Shown: positions 17,476-26,195, counted from the first letter of the stretch. The stretch is DNA of 64,000 bases from Pinirhizobacter soli (GCF_015905305.1 NZ_JADZLQ010000001.1:124001-188000), one strand, 5' to 3'. Program-made: numbers and translations. Notes: generated by a model from the letters alone, not told the origin.

Positions 17476-17556
17476 GAATTCTCCTAGGCAGGCGCTGGCT
17501 GCTTTACTGCGCATCTGGATACCATGCAAGGCCGTCCCTGGCAACAAGATGCGTCG

Positions 17557-17574
17557 ATGCTGCGGTCGCAGCAT
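17557..17574. promoter_or_regulatory. Inverted repeat between lacI and the MFS gene
   Basis: ATGCTGCG and CGCAGCAT are separated by two bases. The repeat lies 61 bases before the transporter start, in the divergent promoter region. It differs from the TGACAGCGCTGTCA operator, so it may be a second regulator's site or a hairpin in the leader. Confidence 0.35.
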
Positions 17575-17634
17575 GCGGGATGCGCCACGCCATGACATAA
17601 CGGCATGACTAACCTATGGGAAGGGCAGGAACCG

Positions 17635-19098
17635 ATGACACAGAAGTCCACGCTGTCGTTCTGGCAGATCTGGAACATGTGCTTCGGCTTTCTGGGCCTC
17701 CATTTCGGCTTTGCACTGCAGAACGCCAACGTCAGCCGGATCTTCCAGACGCTGGGCGCGGATGTAAACGACATCCCTGCCCTATGGATTGCCGCGCCGC
17801 TGACAGGGCTGATCGTGCAACCGATCGTCGGCCACTACTCCGACCGCACCTGGAATCGCCTGGGTCGGCGCCGGCCGTACTTTCTGTTCGGAGCGGTGTT
17901 CGCCTCGCTGGCGCTCCTGTGGATGCCGAACGCGCCGGCATTGTGGGTGGCCGCCGGCCTGCTTTGGATTCTGGACGCGTCGATCAACGTGTCGATGGAG
18001 CCATTCCGCGCCCTGGTCGGCGATCAACTGCCTACGCAACAACGACCCGCCGGTTATGCGATGCAGAGTTTCTTCATCGGCGCCGGCGCTGTGATCGCCT
18101 CGATGCTGCCGTGGGTCCTGGCTCAGCTCGGCGTTACCAACGTAGCGACGGGTGGAGGTATCCCCGATACGGTGAAGTACGCGTTCTATGGCGGTGGCGC
18201 AGTACTACTGGGTGCGGTGCTTTGGACCATCGTCACCACGCGTGAATACGCACCTGCGCAGCTGCAGTCGTTTGCCGACAACGTGGCGGATGGACGGGCG
18301 GTGGAGGTGTCGCGCGCGTGGCGACCCGGCCTGCTACTGCTGCTGGTCGGTATGGCAGTGTTGTTCGCGATCAGGTATTTCTCGCTGGAGAAAGAGGTTT
18401 ACCTGCTGGCCAGCGGCCTGATCGCGTTCGGCCTGCTGCTCACATGGCTCAGCCACACCCGTAGCCACGGGATGTTGCGCGAAGTGATGGGTGATTTCTA
18501 TGGCATGCCCATCTCGATGCGGCGACTGGTCGGGGTGCAGTTGTTCTCCTGGTTCGCGCTGTTCGCGATGTGGATCTACACCACCGCAGGAGTGACGCAG
18601 ACGATTTACGCCACCACCGATACCGGCTCGTCCGCCTATAACGACGGCGCCAACTGGGTCGGAGTGCTGTTCGCTGCGTACAACGGGTTTGGTGCGCTGG
18701 CCGCAGTGGTTATCCCGCAGATGGTGCGCAGGTGGGGCCTGCGTATTAGCCACGTAATGAACCTGTGCCTTGGTGGGGCCGGCCTGCTGTCGTTCCTGTA
18801 CATCCGCGATCCGCACTGGCTGCTCGCCTCGATGGTTGGCGTCGGCTTTGCCTGGGCGTCGATTCTGTCATTGCCTTATGCGCTGCTTTCGGACAGCCTG
18901 CCCACGGCAAAAATGGGCGTCTACATGGGCATCTTCAATTTCTTCATTGTGATCCCGCAATTGCTCGCCGCCAGCGTACTCGGTCTACTGCTGCGACTGT
19001 GCTTTCACAACCAGCCAATCTGGGCACTGGGCCTGGGCGGCGCCAGCCTGCTCATGGCAGGCCTGTGCACCCTGCGCGTGCCCGAGCTCGAAGACTGA
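17635..19098 (+). CDS. MFS sugar transporter (glycoside/sucrose-maltose carrier type)
   Basis: A 487-aa inner-membrane carrier with about 12 hydrophobic segments. The loop 2-3 signature appears as DRTWNRLGRRRPYFLFGA, and the N-terminal FWQIWNMCFGFLGLHFGFALQNANVSRIF is typical of the SLC45-like sugar/H+ symporters found beside glucosidase and LacI genes. The start at 17635 is preferred because GGGCAGGA lies before it, whereas the ATG at 17605 has no ribosome site. It likely imports glucose or a short glucoside released in the periplasm by the GH3 enzyme. It is transcribed away from lacI and ends before a convergent hydrolase gene. Confidence 0.88.
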   Translation: MTQKSTLSFWQIWNMCFGFLGLHFGFALQNANVSRIFQTLGADVNDIPALWIAAPLTGLIVQPIVGHYSDRTWNRLGRRRPYFLFGAVFASLALLWMPNAPALWVAAGLLWILDASINVSMEPFRALVGDQLPTQQRPAGYAMQSFFIGAGAVIASMLPWVLAQLGVTNVATGGGIPDTVKYAFYGGGAVLLGAVLWTIVTTREYAPAQLQSFADNVADGRAVEVSRAWRPGLLLLLVGMAVLFAIRYFSLEKEVYLLASGLIAFGLLLTWLSHTRSHGMLREVMGDFYGMPISMRRLVGVQLFSWFALFAMWIYTTAGVTQTIYATTDTGSSAYNDGANWVGVLFAAYNGFGALAAVVIPQMVRRWGLRISHVMNLCLGGAGLLSFLYIRDPHWLLASMVGVGFAWASILSLPYALLSDSLPTAKMGVYMGIFNFFIVIPQLLAASVLGLLLRLCFHNQPIWALGLGGASLLMAGLCTLRVPELED

Positions 19099-19167
19099 GC
19101 CTAGCCAGGTGGAACCAGTCGCCCCCTGAATACGCACGCGAACCATCGTTGAAGCACGACTCGGGAC

Positions 19168-20190
19168 CTACTTCAGCACCCGGGACAGGAAATCCACCAT
19201 AAGCGCACCAATCTCCGCCGCGTGAGTCTCGAGCGCAAAATGCCCCGCATCAAGCAGGTGAACTTCGGCGGTCGGGCTATCTTTCTTGTACGCCAATGCA
19301 CCAGCGGGAATGAAGGCTGGATCGTTCTTGCCCCAAACGGCCAGGATCGGCGGCCGGTGGCTGCGGAAATATTCGTGGAACGCGGGATAGGCCTTGATGT
19401 TGTTCCGGTAGTCGTAGATCAGGTCGAGCTGGATCTCGTCCGCTCCTTTACGGGCCAGATAGGCGATGTCCAGTTCATACCCGTCCGGTGACACGCGATC
19501 CCGCGGTGCGCCTTGGAAGTATTGGAAATTCTCGATCGTGTCGCGGCTGATGAGGTCGCGGCACGCTTCCCTGTGGGGCAAGGTCGGTTCGGCCCAGTAA
19601 GCCTGGAGCGTGCCCCAGGCATCACTGAACCCTTCCATGTACGCGTTGCCATTCTGGGTGATGATCGCGGTGACGCGTTCGGGGTGGGCGAGCGCCAGGC
19701 GCAGGCCCACGGGCGCGCCGTAGTCGAAGATGTACAACGCGTAGCGTTTCAGCTTCAGCGCCTGGGTGAAGCCGTCGATCACCGTGGTTAGGTTGTCGAA
19801 GGTGTAGTCGAATGTTCCCTTTGGCGTGAAAGTTTGCCCAAAGCCCGGGAGGTCCGGTGCGATCAAGCGGTATTTTCCCGCCAGGTGCGGGATCAGGTCG
19901 CGGAACATATGGCTGGCGGTAGGGAACCCGTGCAGCAGCAGGAGCACCGGTGCGTCGGTTGGGCCGGCTTCACGGTAGAACACCTCAAAGCCATCCACGC
20001 TCACCTTGTGGAAGCGCGCTTCCCGGTCCTTGCCGCCTGCCGCGTTCGCGGTGCTGGCATTCCCGGTGGCACTGGCCTGCGCGAGTGGCGCAACCATCGC
20101 GGCGGTAGCGGCCGCCAGCAAAGATGCACCCAACACGTTGCGCCGGGAGATGTCGATATCGAGGGGCTTTTGCGAGGGGAACGGGTTCAT
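19168..20190 (-). CDS. Tat-exported alpha/beta hydrolase (epoxide hydrolase/dehalogenase-like)
   Basis: A 340-aa protein with a twin-arginine signal (ISRRNVLGASLLAAATAA, about 14-31) and an alpha/beta hydrolase fold. LLLLHGFPTASHMFRDL is the oxyanion segment, followed by APDLPGFG. The nucleophile elbow reads YIFDYGAPVG, placing an Asp where esterases have Ser, as in epoxide hydrolases and haloalkane dehalogenases. The late acid region is AVWGKNDPAF, and the base His is in DAGHFALET. The ATG at 20190 is chosen because the longer frame begins with a GTG, and AAGG precedes the ATG. It is divergent from yceI. Two copies of the C-rich/G-rich box lie in the shared promoter region. Confidence 0.85.
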   Translation of the reverse strand: MNPFPSQKPLDIDISRRNVLGASLLAAATAAMVAPLAQASATGNASTANAAGGKDREARFHKVSVDGFEVFYREAGPTDAPVLLLLHGFPTASHMFRDLIPHLAGKYRLIAPDLPGFGQTFTPKGTFDYTFDNLTTVIDGFTQALKLKRYALYIFDYGAPVGLRLALAHPERVTAIITQNGNAYMEGFSDAWGTLQAYWAEPTLPHREACRDLISRDTIENFQYFQGAPRDRVSPDGYELDIAYLARKGADEIQLDLIYDYRNNIKAYPAFHEYFRSHRPPILAVWGKNDPAFIPAGALAYKKDSPTAEVHLLDAGHFALETHAAEIGALMVDFLSRVLK

Positions 20191-20253
20191 TTCAATGCGC
20201 ACCTTGGGGAGTTAGCACAGCGTATGTAGCCTAGGCTTTCCCAGGGCTTCGCA

Positions 20254-20274
20254 ATTCCCCCGAAAGGGGTAGAT
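20254..20274. promoter_or_regulatory. C-rich/G-rich box, putative response-regulator site (copy 1)
   Basis: The core CCCCCGAAAGGGGTAGAT resembles the box at 23087-23107 (ATCACCCCAAAGGGGTAATGC) and a second copy 40 bases on. It lies in the divergent promoter region between the Tat hydrolase and yceI. Confidence 0.45.
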
Positions 20275-20293
20275 CCGTCTGAGACAGGGCGAC

Positions 20294-20313
20294 TTACCCC
20301 CAAAGAGTGATGC
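20294..20313. promoter_or_regulatory. C-rich/G-rich box, putative response-regulator site (copy 2)
   Basis: The sequence TTACCCCCAAAGAGTGATGC aligns with the box at 23087-23107 in the same orientation. Together with copy 1 it forms a tandem pair whose left ends are 40 bases apart. Confidence 0.45.
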
Positions 20314-20400
20314 ACGCCATAGGCGCGAATGGTCTGCTGCACCCATGTCGCCAAACGTGGTCGTTGGCGAACTGGCGGCGAACTTCCTTGGAGCAACGAC

Positions 20401-21042
20401 ATGATTCTGCCAATCAAAACCATGCCTGCCGTGATCGCATTCCTTGCACTGTCGGCCACGGCGTCAGCAGCGGCGGACCCGCCCAAGGCCGAAGACGCCA
20501 GCGCCGTCGCCCAGTACCAGCAGCTGCACCTGACGAAAGACCCATCGGCCGCCCTCGCCGGCACATACAAGCTTGATCCACACCATGCCTCGGTGATCGC
20601 CAAGCTCGCGCATATGGATCTATCGCGCTATACGCTGCGTTTCAACGAGATCGCCGGCAGCTTCAACTTCGATCCATCCACCGCCACGGCCACGCACCTG
20701 GACTTCACCATCAACCCGGCGTCCGTGGACACGGGCGACGCGGCCTTCGACAAGCGCATCGCGGACAAGTACTTCGAAGCCCCTGTTTATCCCGCTATCC
20801 ACTTCACGGCTGATTCGGTGAAGATCGTCGGCGACCATGCTTCCGTGCAGGGCATCCTTGAATTCCATGGCGTGAAGAAGCCCGTGGTGTTGCAGGCGGT
20901 GTACCGAGGTTTTGCCCAGTCACGTATCGGATTCTCCGGTGAAGCATCCTTCAAGCGTTCTCAATTTGGAGTGGGTCAATGGGTACCCCTGGAAGCGGAC
21001 GACGTAACCATCCTGGTCGAAATGGAATTCATCCGGCAATGA
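20401..21042 (+). CDS. YceI-family periplasmic lipocalin-like protein
   Basis: A 213-aa secreted protein with a signal peptide (residues 1-23, ending ASA) and a YceI domain from about 50 to the end: GTYKLDPHHASVIAKLAHMDLSRYTLRF, then FDPSTATATHLDFTI, DKRIADKYFEAPVYPAIHF and the C-terminal VEMEFIR. YceI proteins are small barrels that bind isoprenoid or amphipathic lipids in the periplasm. The start is at 20401, eight bases after TTGGAG. It heads a tight operon, since its stop overlaps the next start as ATGA and the CPBP protease gene follows two bases after that. Control by the C-rich/G-rich boxes upstream is inferred. Confidence 0.9.
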   Translation: MILPIKTMPAVIAFLALSATASAAADPPKAEDASAVAQYQQLHLTKDPSAALAGTYKLDPHHASVIAKLAHMDLSRYTLRFNEIAGSFNFDPSTATATHLDFTINPASVDTGDAAFDKRIADKYFEAPVYPAIHFTADSVKIVGDHASVQGILEFHGVKKPVVLQAVYRGFAQSRIGFSGEASFKRSQFGVGQWVPLEADDVTILVEMEFIRQ

Positions 21043-21191
21043 AGTGGCGTTTTGCTGTGCTGCTGATGGCACCCGTACTGGCGCATGCCCAGTCGGACGC
21101 TGCTTTCGATTGGTCGTCCAGCGACGATCCTAAAACCATCGAGCATTTCCGCTATTGCGGAAAGACGCTCGATTCAACACCACCGAGGTGA
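21039..21191 (+). CDS. 50-aa small secreted protein between yceI and the CPBP gene
   Basis: This starts at the ATG that overlaps the yceI stop (ATGA), so translation is coupled. The first 18 residues (MKWRFAVLLMAPVLAHA) form a clean signal peptide with an AHA-Q cleavage site, leaving a mature peptide of about 32 residues, acidic at first (SDDPKTIEHF) with one Cys in FRYCGKTLD. It resembles no family I know. Its place between an exported lipid-binding protein and an intramembrane protease suggests an envelope role, perhaps as substrate or partner. Confidence 0.65.
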   Translation: MKWRFAVLLMAPVLAHAQSDAAFDWSSSDDPKTIEHFRYCGKTLDSTPPR

Positions 21192-21193
21192 CC

Positions 21194-22063
21194 ATGTCCC
21201 AGCAGATCGTCTGGCCTATGGAAACGGGATCGAAGGGATGGCTTGCCCCGGGAAAGTTGCTCGCCTTGCGGGCGATCGCATGGGCAGTGCTGCTGTTCGC
21301 CCTGCTGTTCGGATTCATGCTGGCCGCGGTGCTGGGAGCGTCGTGGCTCTCCCTGCCGAACGGCTGGTACACCGCTTTCGCGATCATCGTGCCCTTGCTG
21401 GCGGTGCTTGCTTACATGGGCTTGGTCAGGCTGGTCGAAAAACGTCCGGCGACCGAGCTTGGCTTGCGTCCCACGCCATGGCTGGAACTGGGCACGGGAA
21501 CGATCGCCGGCGTGGTGTTCGTGGGTGCCACGTTGCTGCTGTTGCTTGTTTTGGGCCTGTACCACACCGGCCTGGGCCATCCCACGGGGGAAGCCGCGCT
21601 GCGCAGCCTGATCTTCAACACCTACATCTCGGCCGTGATGGAAGAGCTGGCGTTCCGTGCGGCACTACTCCGCCTGCTGGCGAGGGCCTTTGGCCCCATC
21701 ACGGGCCTTGTCGTGTCGTCGATCGCTTTCGGTGCCGCCCACCTTACCCACGGCTCGTGGGCCGCTGCGGCGGAAATTGCCTTCAACGGCGGGCTGGTGA
21801 TGGGCCTGGCCTATATGGCGACCGGCCGCTTGTGGATGTCCATCGGCCTGCACCTGGGCTGGGACTTCAGCGAGGAAACGATCTATGGGGTGAACAGCGG
21901 GGCCGGCCTGTTGCACAGTGTTCCCAATCCGGCGCGGGACGTGCTGTGGACCGGGGGCACCTATGGGCCCGATGGGTCGATCTTTGCCGCTTTGGTCGGT
22001 GCGCTTGCCCTGGTGATCCTCTACTGGGTGTATAGGTCCCGACTGCTCGCAGCGCGCGTTTAG
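21194..22063 (+). CDS. CPBP-family intramembrane metalloprotease
   Basis: A 289-aa membrane protein with about eight hydrophobic segments and the CPBP (Abi/CAAX protease and bacteriocin-processing) signature: EELAFR with Glu150, Glu151 and Arg155, FGAAH with His183, and a later HLGWDF. These groups form the membrane-buried metal site. Bacterial members cleave or modify peptides within the membrane, but most substrates are unknown. The start at 21194 has GAGGTGA six bases upstream, and the frame upstream belongs to the 50-aa peptide region. It is the last gene of the yceI operon and convergent with the LuxR-type regulator, the two stops overlapping by two bases. Confidence 0.88.
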   Translation: MSQQIVWPMETGSKGWLAPGKLLALRAIAWAVLLFALLFGFMLAAVLGASWLSLPNGWYTAFAIIVPLLAVLAYMGLVRLVEKRPATELGLRPTPWLELGTGTIAGVVFVGATLLLLLVLGLYHTGLGHPTGEAALRSLIFNTYISAVMEELAFRAALLRLLARAFGPITGLVVSSIAFGAAHLTHGSWAAAAEIAFNGGLVMGLAYMATGRLWMSIGLHLGWDFSEETIYGVNSGAGLLHSVPNPARDVLWTGGTYGPDGSIFAALVGALALVILYWVYRSRLLAARV

Positions 22064-22704
22064 CTTTCGATGATGCCGCGCTTGCGCGCGATCTGGACGG
22101 CGTGGGTGCGCGACGTGGCGCCCAGCTTGCCCAGGATGCTCTTGACGTGCACCTTCACCGTGGCTTCGGTGATGTAAAGCAGCTCGGCGACCATCTTGTT
22201 CGAGTGTCCATCGGCGATGTAGCGCAGCACCGATAGTTCGCGAGCCGTTAGCCGCTCGTCGATGGCATGCTCGGCAATCTCGGCGGCGATGTCTTTCGGG
22301 ATGCTGGTTTTTCCCTGGTGCAGCAGGCGGATCGTGTCGATCAAATCCCGCCGCAGGGAACTCTTGAGCAGGTAGCCGCGTGCCCCGGCCTTCAAGGCGC
22401 GAAGGGCCTGGGCGTCGCCCTTGAACGTGGTCAGCACCAGGATCACGGCTTCGGGAAATTCATCGTGGATCCTGCGGATGGCCTCCTCGCCGGGTATGCC
22501 GGGGAGCTCCAGGTCCATCATCGTGACGTCGGGCCGGTGCAGCCTGTACTGAGCCACGCCTTCTTCGCCGCTGGCAGCTTCCGCCACCAGCTGCATGCCA
22601 GGTTCCGCGTCGATCACGGCCGCCAGGCCCTCGCGTAGCAGGGGGTGGTCATCCACGGCAAGGATGCGGATGACCGGCTGCGCGGGATCAAGGTCGTTGC
22701 TCAT
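22060..22704 (-). CDS. LuxR/NarL-type response regulator
   Basis: A 214-aa two-domain regulator. The receiver (about 11-125) is intact, with acidic VDDH (17-20), phosphoacceptor Asp64 in MMDLELPG, Thr in LTTF and Lys114 in LLKSS. The C-terminal GerE helix-turn-helix reads LTARELSVLRYIADGHSNKMVAELLYITEATVKVHVKSIL. It overlaps the end of the upstream small kinase-like gene by 17 bases, so the two are translated together. The large sensor kinase just upstream on the same strand is the obvious phosphodonor. The C-rich/G-rich box at 23087-23107 lies before this pair and suggests autoregulation. Confidence 0.93.
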   Translation of the reverse strand: MSNDLDPAQPVIRILAVDDHPLLREGLAAVIDAEPGMQLVAEAASGEEGVAQYRLHRPDVTMMDLELPGIPGEEAIRRIHDEFPEAVILVLTTFKGDAQALRALKAGARGYLLKSSLRRDLIDTIRLLHQGKTSIPKDIAAEIAEHAIDERLTARELSVLRYIADGHSNKMVAELLYITEATVKVHVKSILGKLGATSRTHAVQIARKRGIIES

Positions 22705-23053
22705 CGTCTCGCCCTCCCCCGTCGCGTCGATGTTGCGCTCGATCCAGTCCTTTTTCCAGCACGCGCTCGGCGCGGTCGATCGCTGCCAGCAAATCGCGGC
22801 GCGTGGGGTGATCGGGCGGCAGGCGCCGGGCGATGGCCTCGAAGCGAAGGATCAGCCCCTGGCCCGATTGCAGCATGGATTCCTCCATGGCGCTGGCGGC
22901 CGAGTCGCGCACCGCTTGCTCGGCGCGCGCCCGGGCCTGCTCCTGGCGCTGGCGTCGGCGCCAGAGCAGCAGGGCCGCGAGCATCAACGTGACCGCCATC
23001 ACGCAGGCGGCAAACCACCAGGTGTTCTGGCAGCCAGGAAATAGGGTATGCAT
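22688..23053 (-). CDS. Small membrane protein with a degenerate histidine-kinase dimerisation helix
   Basis: A 121-aa protein. One membrane helix (about 12-31) is followed by a basic stretch and a long helical region. Residues about 56-100 (MLQSGQGLILRFEAIARRLPPDHPTRRDLLAAIDRAERVL) strongly resemble the DHp region of HisKA_3 kinases of the beta-propeller/Y_Y_Y type, which read ELHDTLLQSVQGLILRF. The phosphoacceptor His is replaced by Glu57 (AMEESMLQ), and there is no ATPase domain. It cannot act as a kinase but could bind the regulator or form a heterodimer with the full-length kinase encoded 62 bases upstream. It is translationally coupled to the regulator gene. Confidence 0.75.
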   Translation of the reverse strand: MHTLFPGCQNTWWFAACVMAVTLMLAALLLWRRRQRQEQARARAEQAVRDSAASAMEESMLQSGQGLILRFEAIARRLPPDHPTRRDLLAAIDRAERVLEKGLDRAQHRRDGGGRDDEQRP

Positions 23054-23086
23054 CGGACTTAAATACCGCGTGGCCGGGAACGGGGG

Positions 23087-23107
23087 ATCACCCCAAAGGG
23101 GTAATGC
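23087..23107. promoter_or_regulatory. C-rich/G-rich box before the small kinase-like/regulator pair
   Basis: ATCACCCCAAAGGGGTAATGC contains the inverted repeat CACCCC-AAA-GGGGT. It lies 34 bases before the start of the small kinase-like gene, just past the sensor kinase stop, and matches two boxes in the yceI/hydrolase promoter region. Confidence 0.5.
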
Positions 23108-23115
23108 CGGCCGGC

Positions 23116-26088
23116 TCAGGCCTTGGGCGTGATGCGTTCGATGGTCACCGTCGTGCCGCCCTGGCCGCCGGCAGTCATCGAAAAGCGGGCACCGATGCGG
23201 CGTGCGCGCTCGCGCATGCCGACCACGCCCCAGTGACCCGACTTCGCTGCCTCCTCCACTTCGGCATCGGTAACGCCGCGGCCATCGTCGGCGATGGTGA
23301 TGGCCAAGCCGTCGCCACGGCGTTCCAGGGTCACGGTCACGGCCTGCCCTCCCGAATGCGCGTGCGCATTGGCAATGGCTTCGTGGACGATGGCACAGAC
23401 CTCGGTGGCCACGTCATGACGGAAGGTGGCTTCCGGTGCGTGGTCGACGAGGTGGAAATTCTTGCCATGCAGTGCCGACAAGTTTTCGCCAATGGCCTGG
23501 AGCCCGTCCGCCAGCCGCACGGGGTGATCATCGTCCGCCCGCAGGTGGGCGATCCGGTCACGCCCCTGTGTCAGCATCTGGCGCGCCTGCTCGCCCGCGC
23601 GTTCCATGTCCCCGCGCACCTCGGCGGAAAGGTCCCCAAGGCGGGTCCAGGCCTGTACGCGCATCAACAGTCCGCTGATGCCCTGCAGAAGCGTGTCATG
23701 CAGCTCGCGTGCGATGCGCTCGCGCTCGGCATGCCTGACGGCCATCTTCTGGCGGATCAACGTCCGTTCCTGGCGAAGGCGAAGCCTGAAGATGCCCCAC
23801 GCCAGCACAAGCGCGACGAGCACGCAGAGCAGCTTGAACCATACCGTCTGGTAGAACATCGGCTGCACTGCGAAGGAGACTGTCGCGGCATCGAGGTTCC
23901 AGACACCGTCCTCGTTGGCGGCGATCACCTCGAATCGGTAGTGCCCCGGCGGCAAGTGATCGAACATGACGTCACGGCGGGTCCCCGCGCTCACCCATCC
24001 GTTGGAGTTGCCTACCAGCCGATAGCGGACGTCGACGCGGTCGGGCCGAGTCAGCGACAGGACATCGAAGCCGACGCCTACCCGGGTCGTGCCGGCGGGA
24101 AGGATGGTCTCGTCGTGCGAGGGCCGGTTCCCGTTGATGTCGCGGATGGCCAGCTCGGGTTTGCGTGTATTGCGCGGCATGGTCTTGGGGTCGATCCAGG
24201 CCAGGCCGTCGCTCGATGCCACCCAGATCCTGCCGTCGGGGCCGCGCGTCAGCGTCGGCAGCGGGCGCACCTGCTGCGCCGCGCCAGCGACGCCGTCGCC
24301 GTTGTCGTAAAGGCGCCCCGGCATGGCGACGGTCGCATCATGCATGGCCCTGGCTACATCGGCCCCGGCAAAGTGGACCAGCCCGGCAAAGCCGTTGATC
24401 CACAGCGAACCATCCTCGTCCCGGAGCACGCCGGTGATGCCGGATAGCAGTTCGGGATGCTGGGCGCGGATGAAATGAAACGCGTGGCCATCGAACCACT
24501 GCAAGCCGCGCTCGCCGCCAACGAGAAACGGGGGCGTGGCCAGGATCACATTCACCGAGCCGACGGCGAGGCCTGCGTGCTGGTCGAGGACGGTTACCCG
24601 GTCATTCGCCTCCACGATGGCTACCTTGTTGTCGCGATAGCCGAACCACAGGTCGTCGTGCACCCTGGTTATCGACGCGATCGGCGTGTCGGGAAGATCA
24701 GGGATGCCGCCACGTTCCTGCCAGCCTGCGGTACTCCTGCGCCACGGCGCTCCGTGGGGATAAGCGATCCAGAGGCGTCCCTGGGCATCACTGGCCATGG
24801 CCTGCGGGCGCGGCCTATCCCTCGACCAGGCGATCGGCTGGTCAAAGGTCTGCAGGCGACTTCCATCAAACGACCAGGCACCGTGCTCGCCTGCCAGTAG
24901 AAGCGTCCCGTCATCCTCGCGCGTCCATGCGGACACGGGGTGATCCAATCCTGAAACAGGTGTTGCCGTGTCGCCTAGTCGCCAAAGCCTGTCCGACGGC
25001 GTGCCGTTCCGGCTGTCCGTGCCGGCGTAAACCGCGCCATCGGGTCCCGGGAACACGGCGAAGTAGTACGTGTCGTCGGGGAAAGGAACAGGGGTGGCCG
25101 CGTTCGTGCGCAATCGCATCAGGCCGCCCTTGGTACCGATCCAGATGTTTCCATCGGCGTCGATAAGCACGCACATCGCCCCTTTGCTGACGTCGCCGAC
25201 GACCTTCCACGAACTCTCCACCCGTGCAGCACCCGTCGTTGACGAGGTCGGTTCCTGCTTGATGCAGAGGTCTCCCGTGTCACAGGCGACCGACCAGACA
25301 ACACCGTTCTTGTCGATCATCATCTGGTCTGATTCGGAGAACGCCGACACAGCGCCCGCGCGCCCCACGTCGGGGAGCTCTTGCAGGCGCGTCACTTGCA
25401 AATCCAGGGCGAGCACCCAGACACGCCCGTCCATGGCGGCAATGATTTCGCCAATCGGACCCCATGAGCCTGGGACGGGGACAAAACGCGGCGAATCTCG
25501 CTTGCGCACCCAAAAACGCCCCTGATCGCCATACCAAAGGTTCCCCGCCTGGTCATTGCGCAGATTGGGGTCGTCCGGTACGGGCAAGCCCAGCGAGTCC
25601 GGTGCCAGCGCTTGCCACGTCGTGCCGCTGCTTCGATAGATGGCGTTCCCGGCAGTGGCCCACACATGGCCTTGGGTGTCCTCGGCCAGGCCGCCGTAGG
25701 TGGTTTGGTCTGGAAGCCCCGTCATGGCCACCGGGTGATCGCGATCATTCTTGGGTAGCACGATCACGCCGCCGGCACTGAGGAAAACCCAAAGGTCGCC
25801 GGACGACATCGCGGCCAGCCGCACCACCGAGCGGGACCTAAGGTCACCCGGTGCCAGTATCTCCCGGCGACCGAATGTCAGCCCGTCGAACTGGAACAGG
25901 CCCGCATTGGTCCCAAGCCAGAGCCAGCCATCGCTGGTACGCGCCATGGCCTGGATACCGGCGGGTGCACCTTCCTTCTGGCTCCACATCGAGCGCTGGT
26001 AGCCGGTAGCCGCCTGGCCGAACGCGCTACCGAGCAGGCAGCCCAGCGCAAGCACTACGATCGCAATCGAGGTCTTGCCCAGGCGCAC
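23116..26088 (-). CDS. Sensor histidine kinase with periplasmic beta-propeller and Y_Y_Y domain
   Basis: A 990-aa kinase. A signal peptide or N-terminal anchor (1-25) is followed by two-component regulator propeller repeats (about 40-640; DGWLWLGTNAGLFQFDG, GNIWIGTKGGLMRL, GRIWVASSDGLAWID) and a Y_Y_Y domain (about 670-745). One membrane helix (about 755-776) comes next, then HisKA_3 with the phosphoacceptor His797 in ARELHDTLLQ, and the ATPase domain with N-box HEAIANAHAH (902-911), ADDGRGV and GHWGVVGMRERA. The layout resembles one-half of the hybrid sensors that detect sugars or envelope signals. It is on the same strand as the small kinase-like protein and LuxR-type regulator, which likely form its output. 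Confidence 0.93.
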   Translation of the reverse strand: MRLGKTSIAIVVLALGCLLGSAFGQAATGYQRSMWSQKEGAPAGIQAMARTSDGWLWLGTNAGLFQFDGLTFGRREILAPGDLRSRSVVRLAAMSSGDLWVFLSAGGVIVLPKNDRDHPVAMTGLPDQTTYGGLAEDTQGHVWATAGNAIYRSSGTTWQALAPDSLGLPVPDDPNLRNDQAGNLWYGDQGRFWVRKRDSPRFVPVPGSWGPIGEIIAAMDGRVWVLALDLQVTRLQELPDVGRAGAVSAFSESDQMMIDKNGVVWSVACDTGDLCIKQEPTSSTTGAARVESSWKVVGDVSKGAMCVLIDADGNIWIGTKGGLMRLRTNAATPVPFPDDTYYFAVFPGPDGAVYAGTDSRNGTPSDRLWRLGDTATPVSGLDHPVSAWTREDDGTLLLAGEHGAWSFDGSRLQTFDQPIAWSRDRPRPQAMASDAQGRLWIAYPHGAPWRRSTAGWQERGGIPDLPDTPIASITRVHDDLWFGYRDNKVAIVEANDRVTVLDQHAGLAVGSVNVILATPPFLVGGERGLQWFDGHAFHFIRAQHPELLSGITGVLRDEDGSLWINGFAGLVHFAGADVARAMHDATVAMPGRLYDNGDGVAGAAQQVRPLPTLTRGPDGRIWVASSDGLAWIDPKTMPRNTRKPELAIRDINGNRPSHDETILPAGTTRVGVGFDVLSLTRPDRVDVRYRLVGNSNGWVSAGTRRDVMFDHLPPGHYRFEVIAANEDGVWNLDAATVSFAVQPMFYQTVWFKLLCVLVALVLAWGIFRLRLRQERTLIRQKMAVRHAERERIARELHDTLLQGISGLLMRVQAWTRLGDLSAEVRGDMERAGEQARQMLTQGRDRIAHLRADDDHPVRLADGLQAIGENLSALHGKNFHLVDHAPEATFRHDVATEVCAIVHEAIANAHAHSGGQAVTVTLERRGDGLAITIADDGRGVTDAEVEEAAKSGHWGVVGMRERARRIGARFSMTAGGQGGTTVTIERITPKA

Positions 26089-26195
26089 GGAGTATTCCCT
26101 GCGGCGCCCAACGCGGGCGCCGTCCCCTGCATTCTGTTATGGCGAAGGGCTTTTGCCTAGCATTTAACCCTCCGCCCAGCCGCGGTCGACGAGAG

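Noticed and set aside
23104-24447. 447-aa plus-strand frame inside the sensor kinase gene
   Set aside because: It is antisense to the HisKA_3/ATPase and Y_Y_Y coding region and has no recognisable domain.
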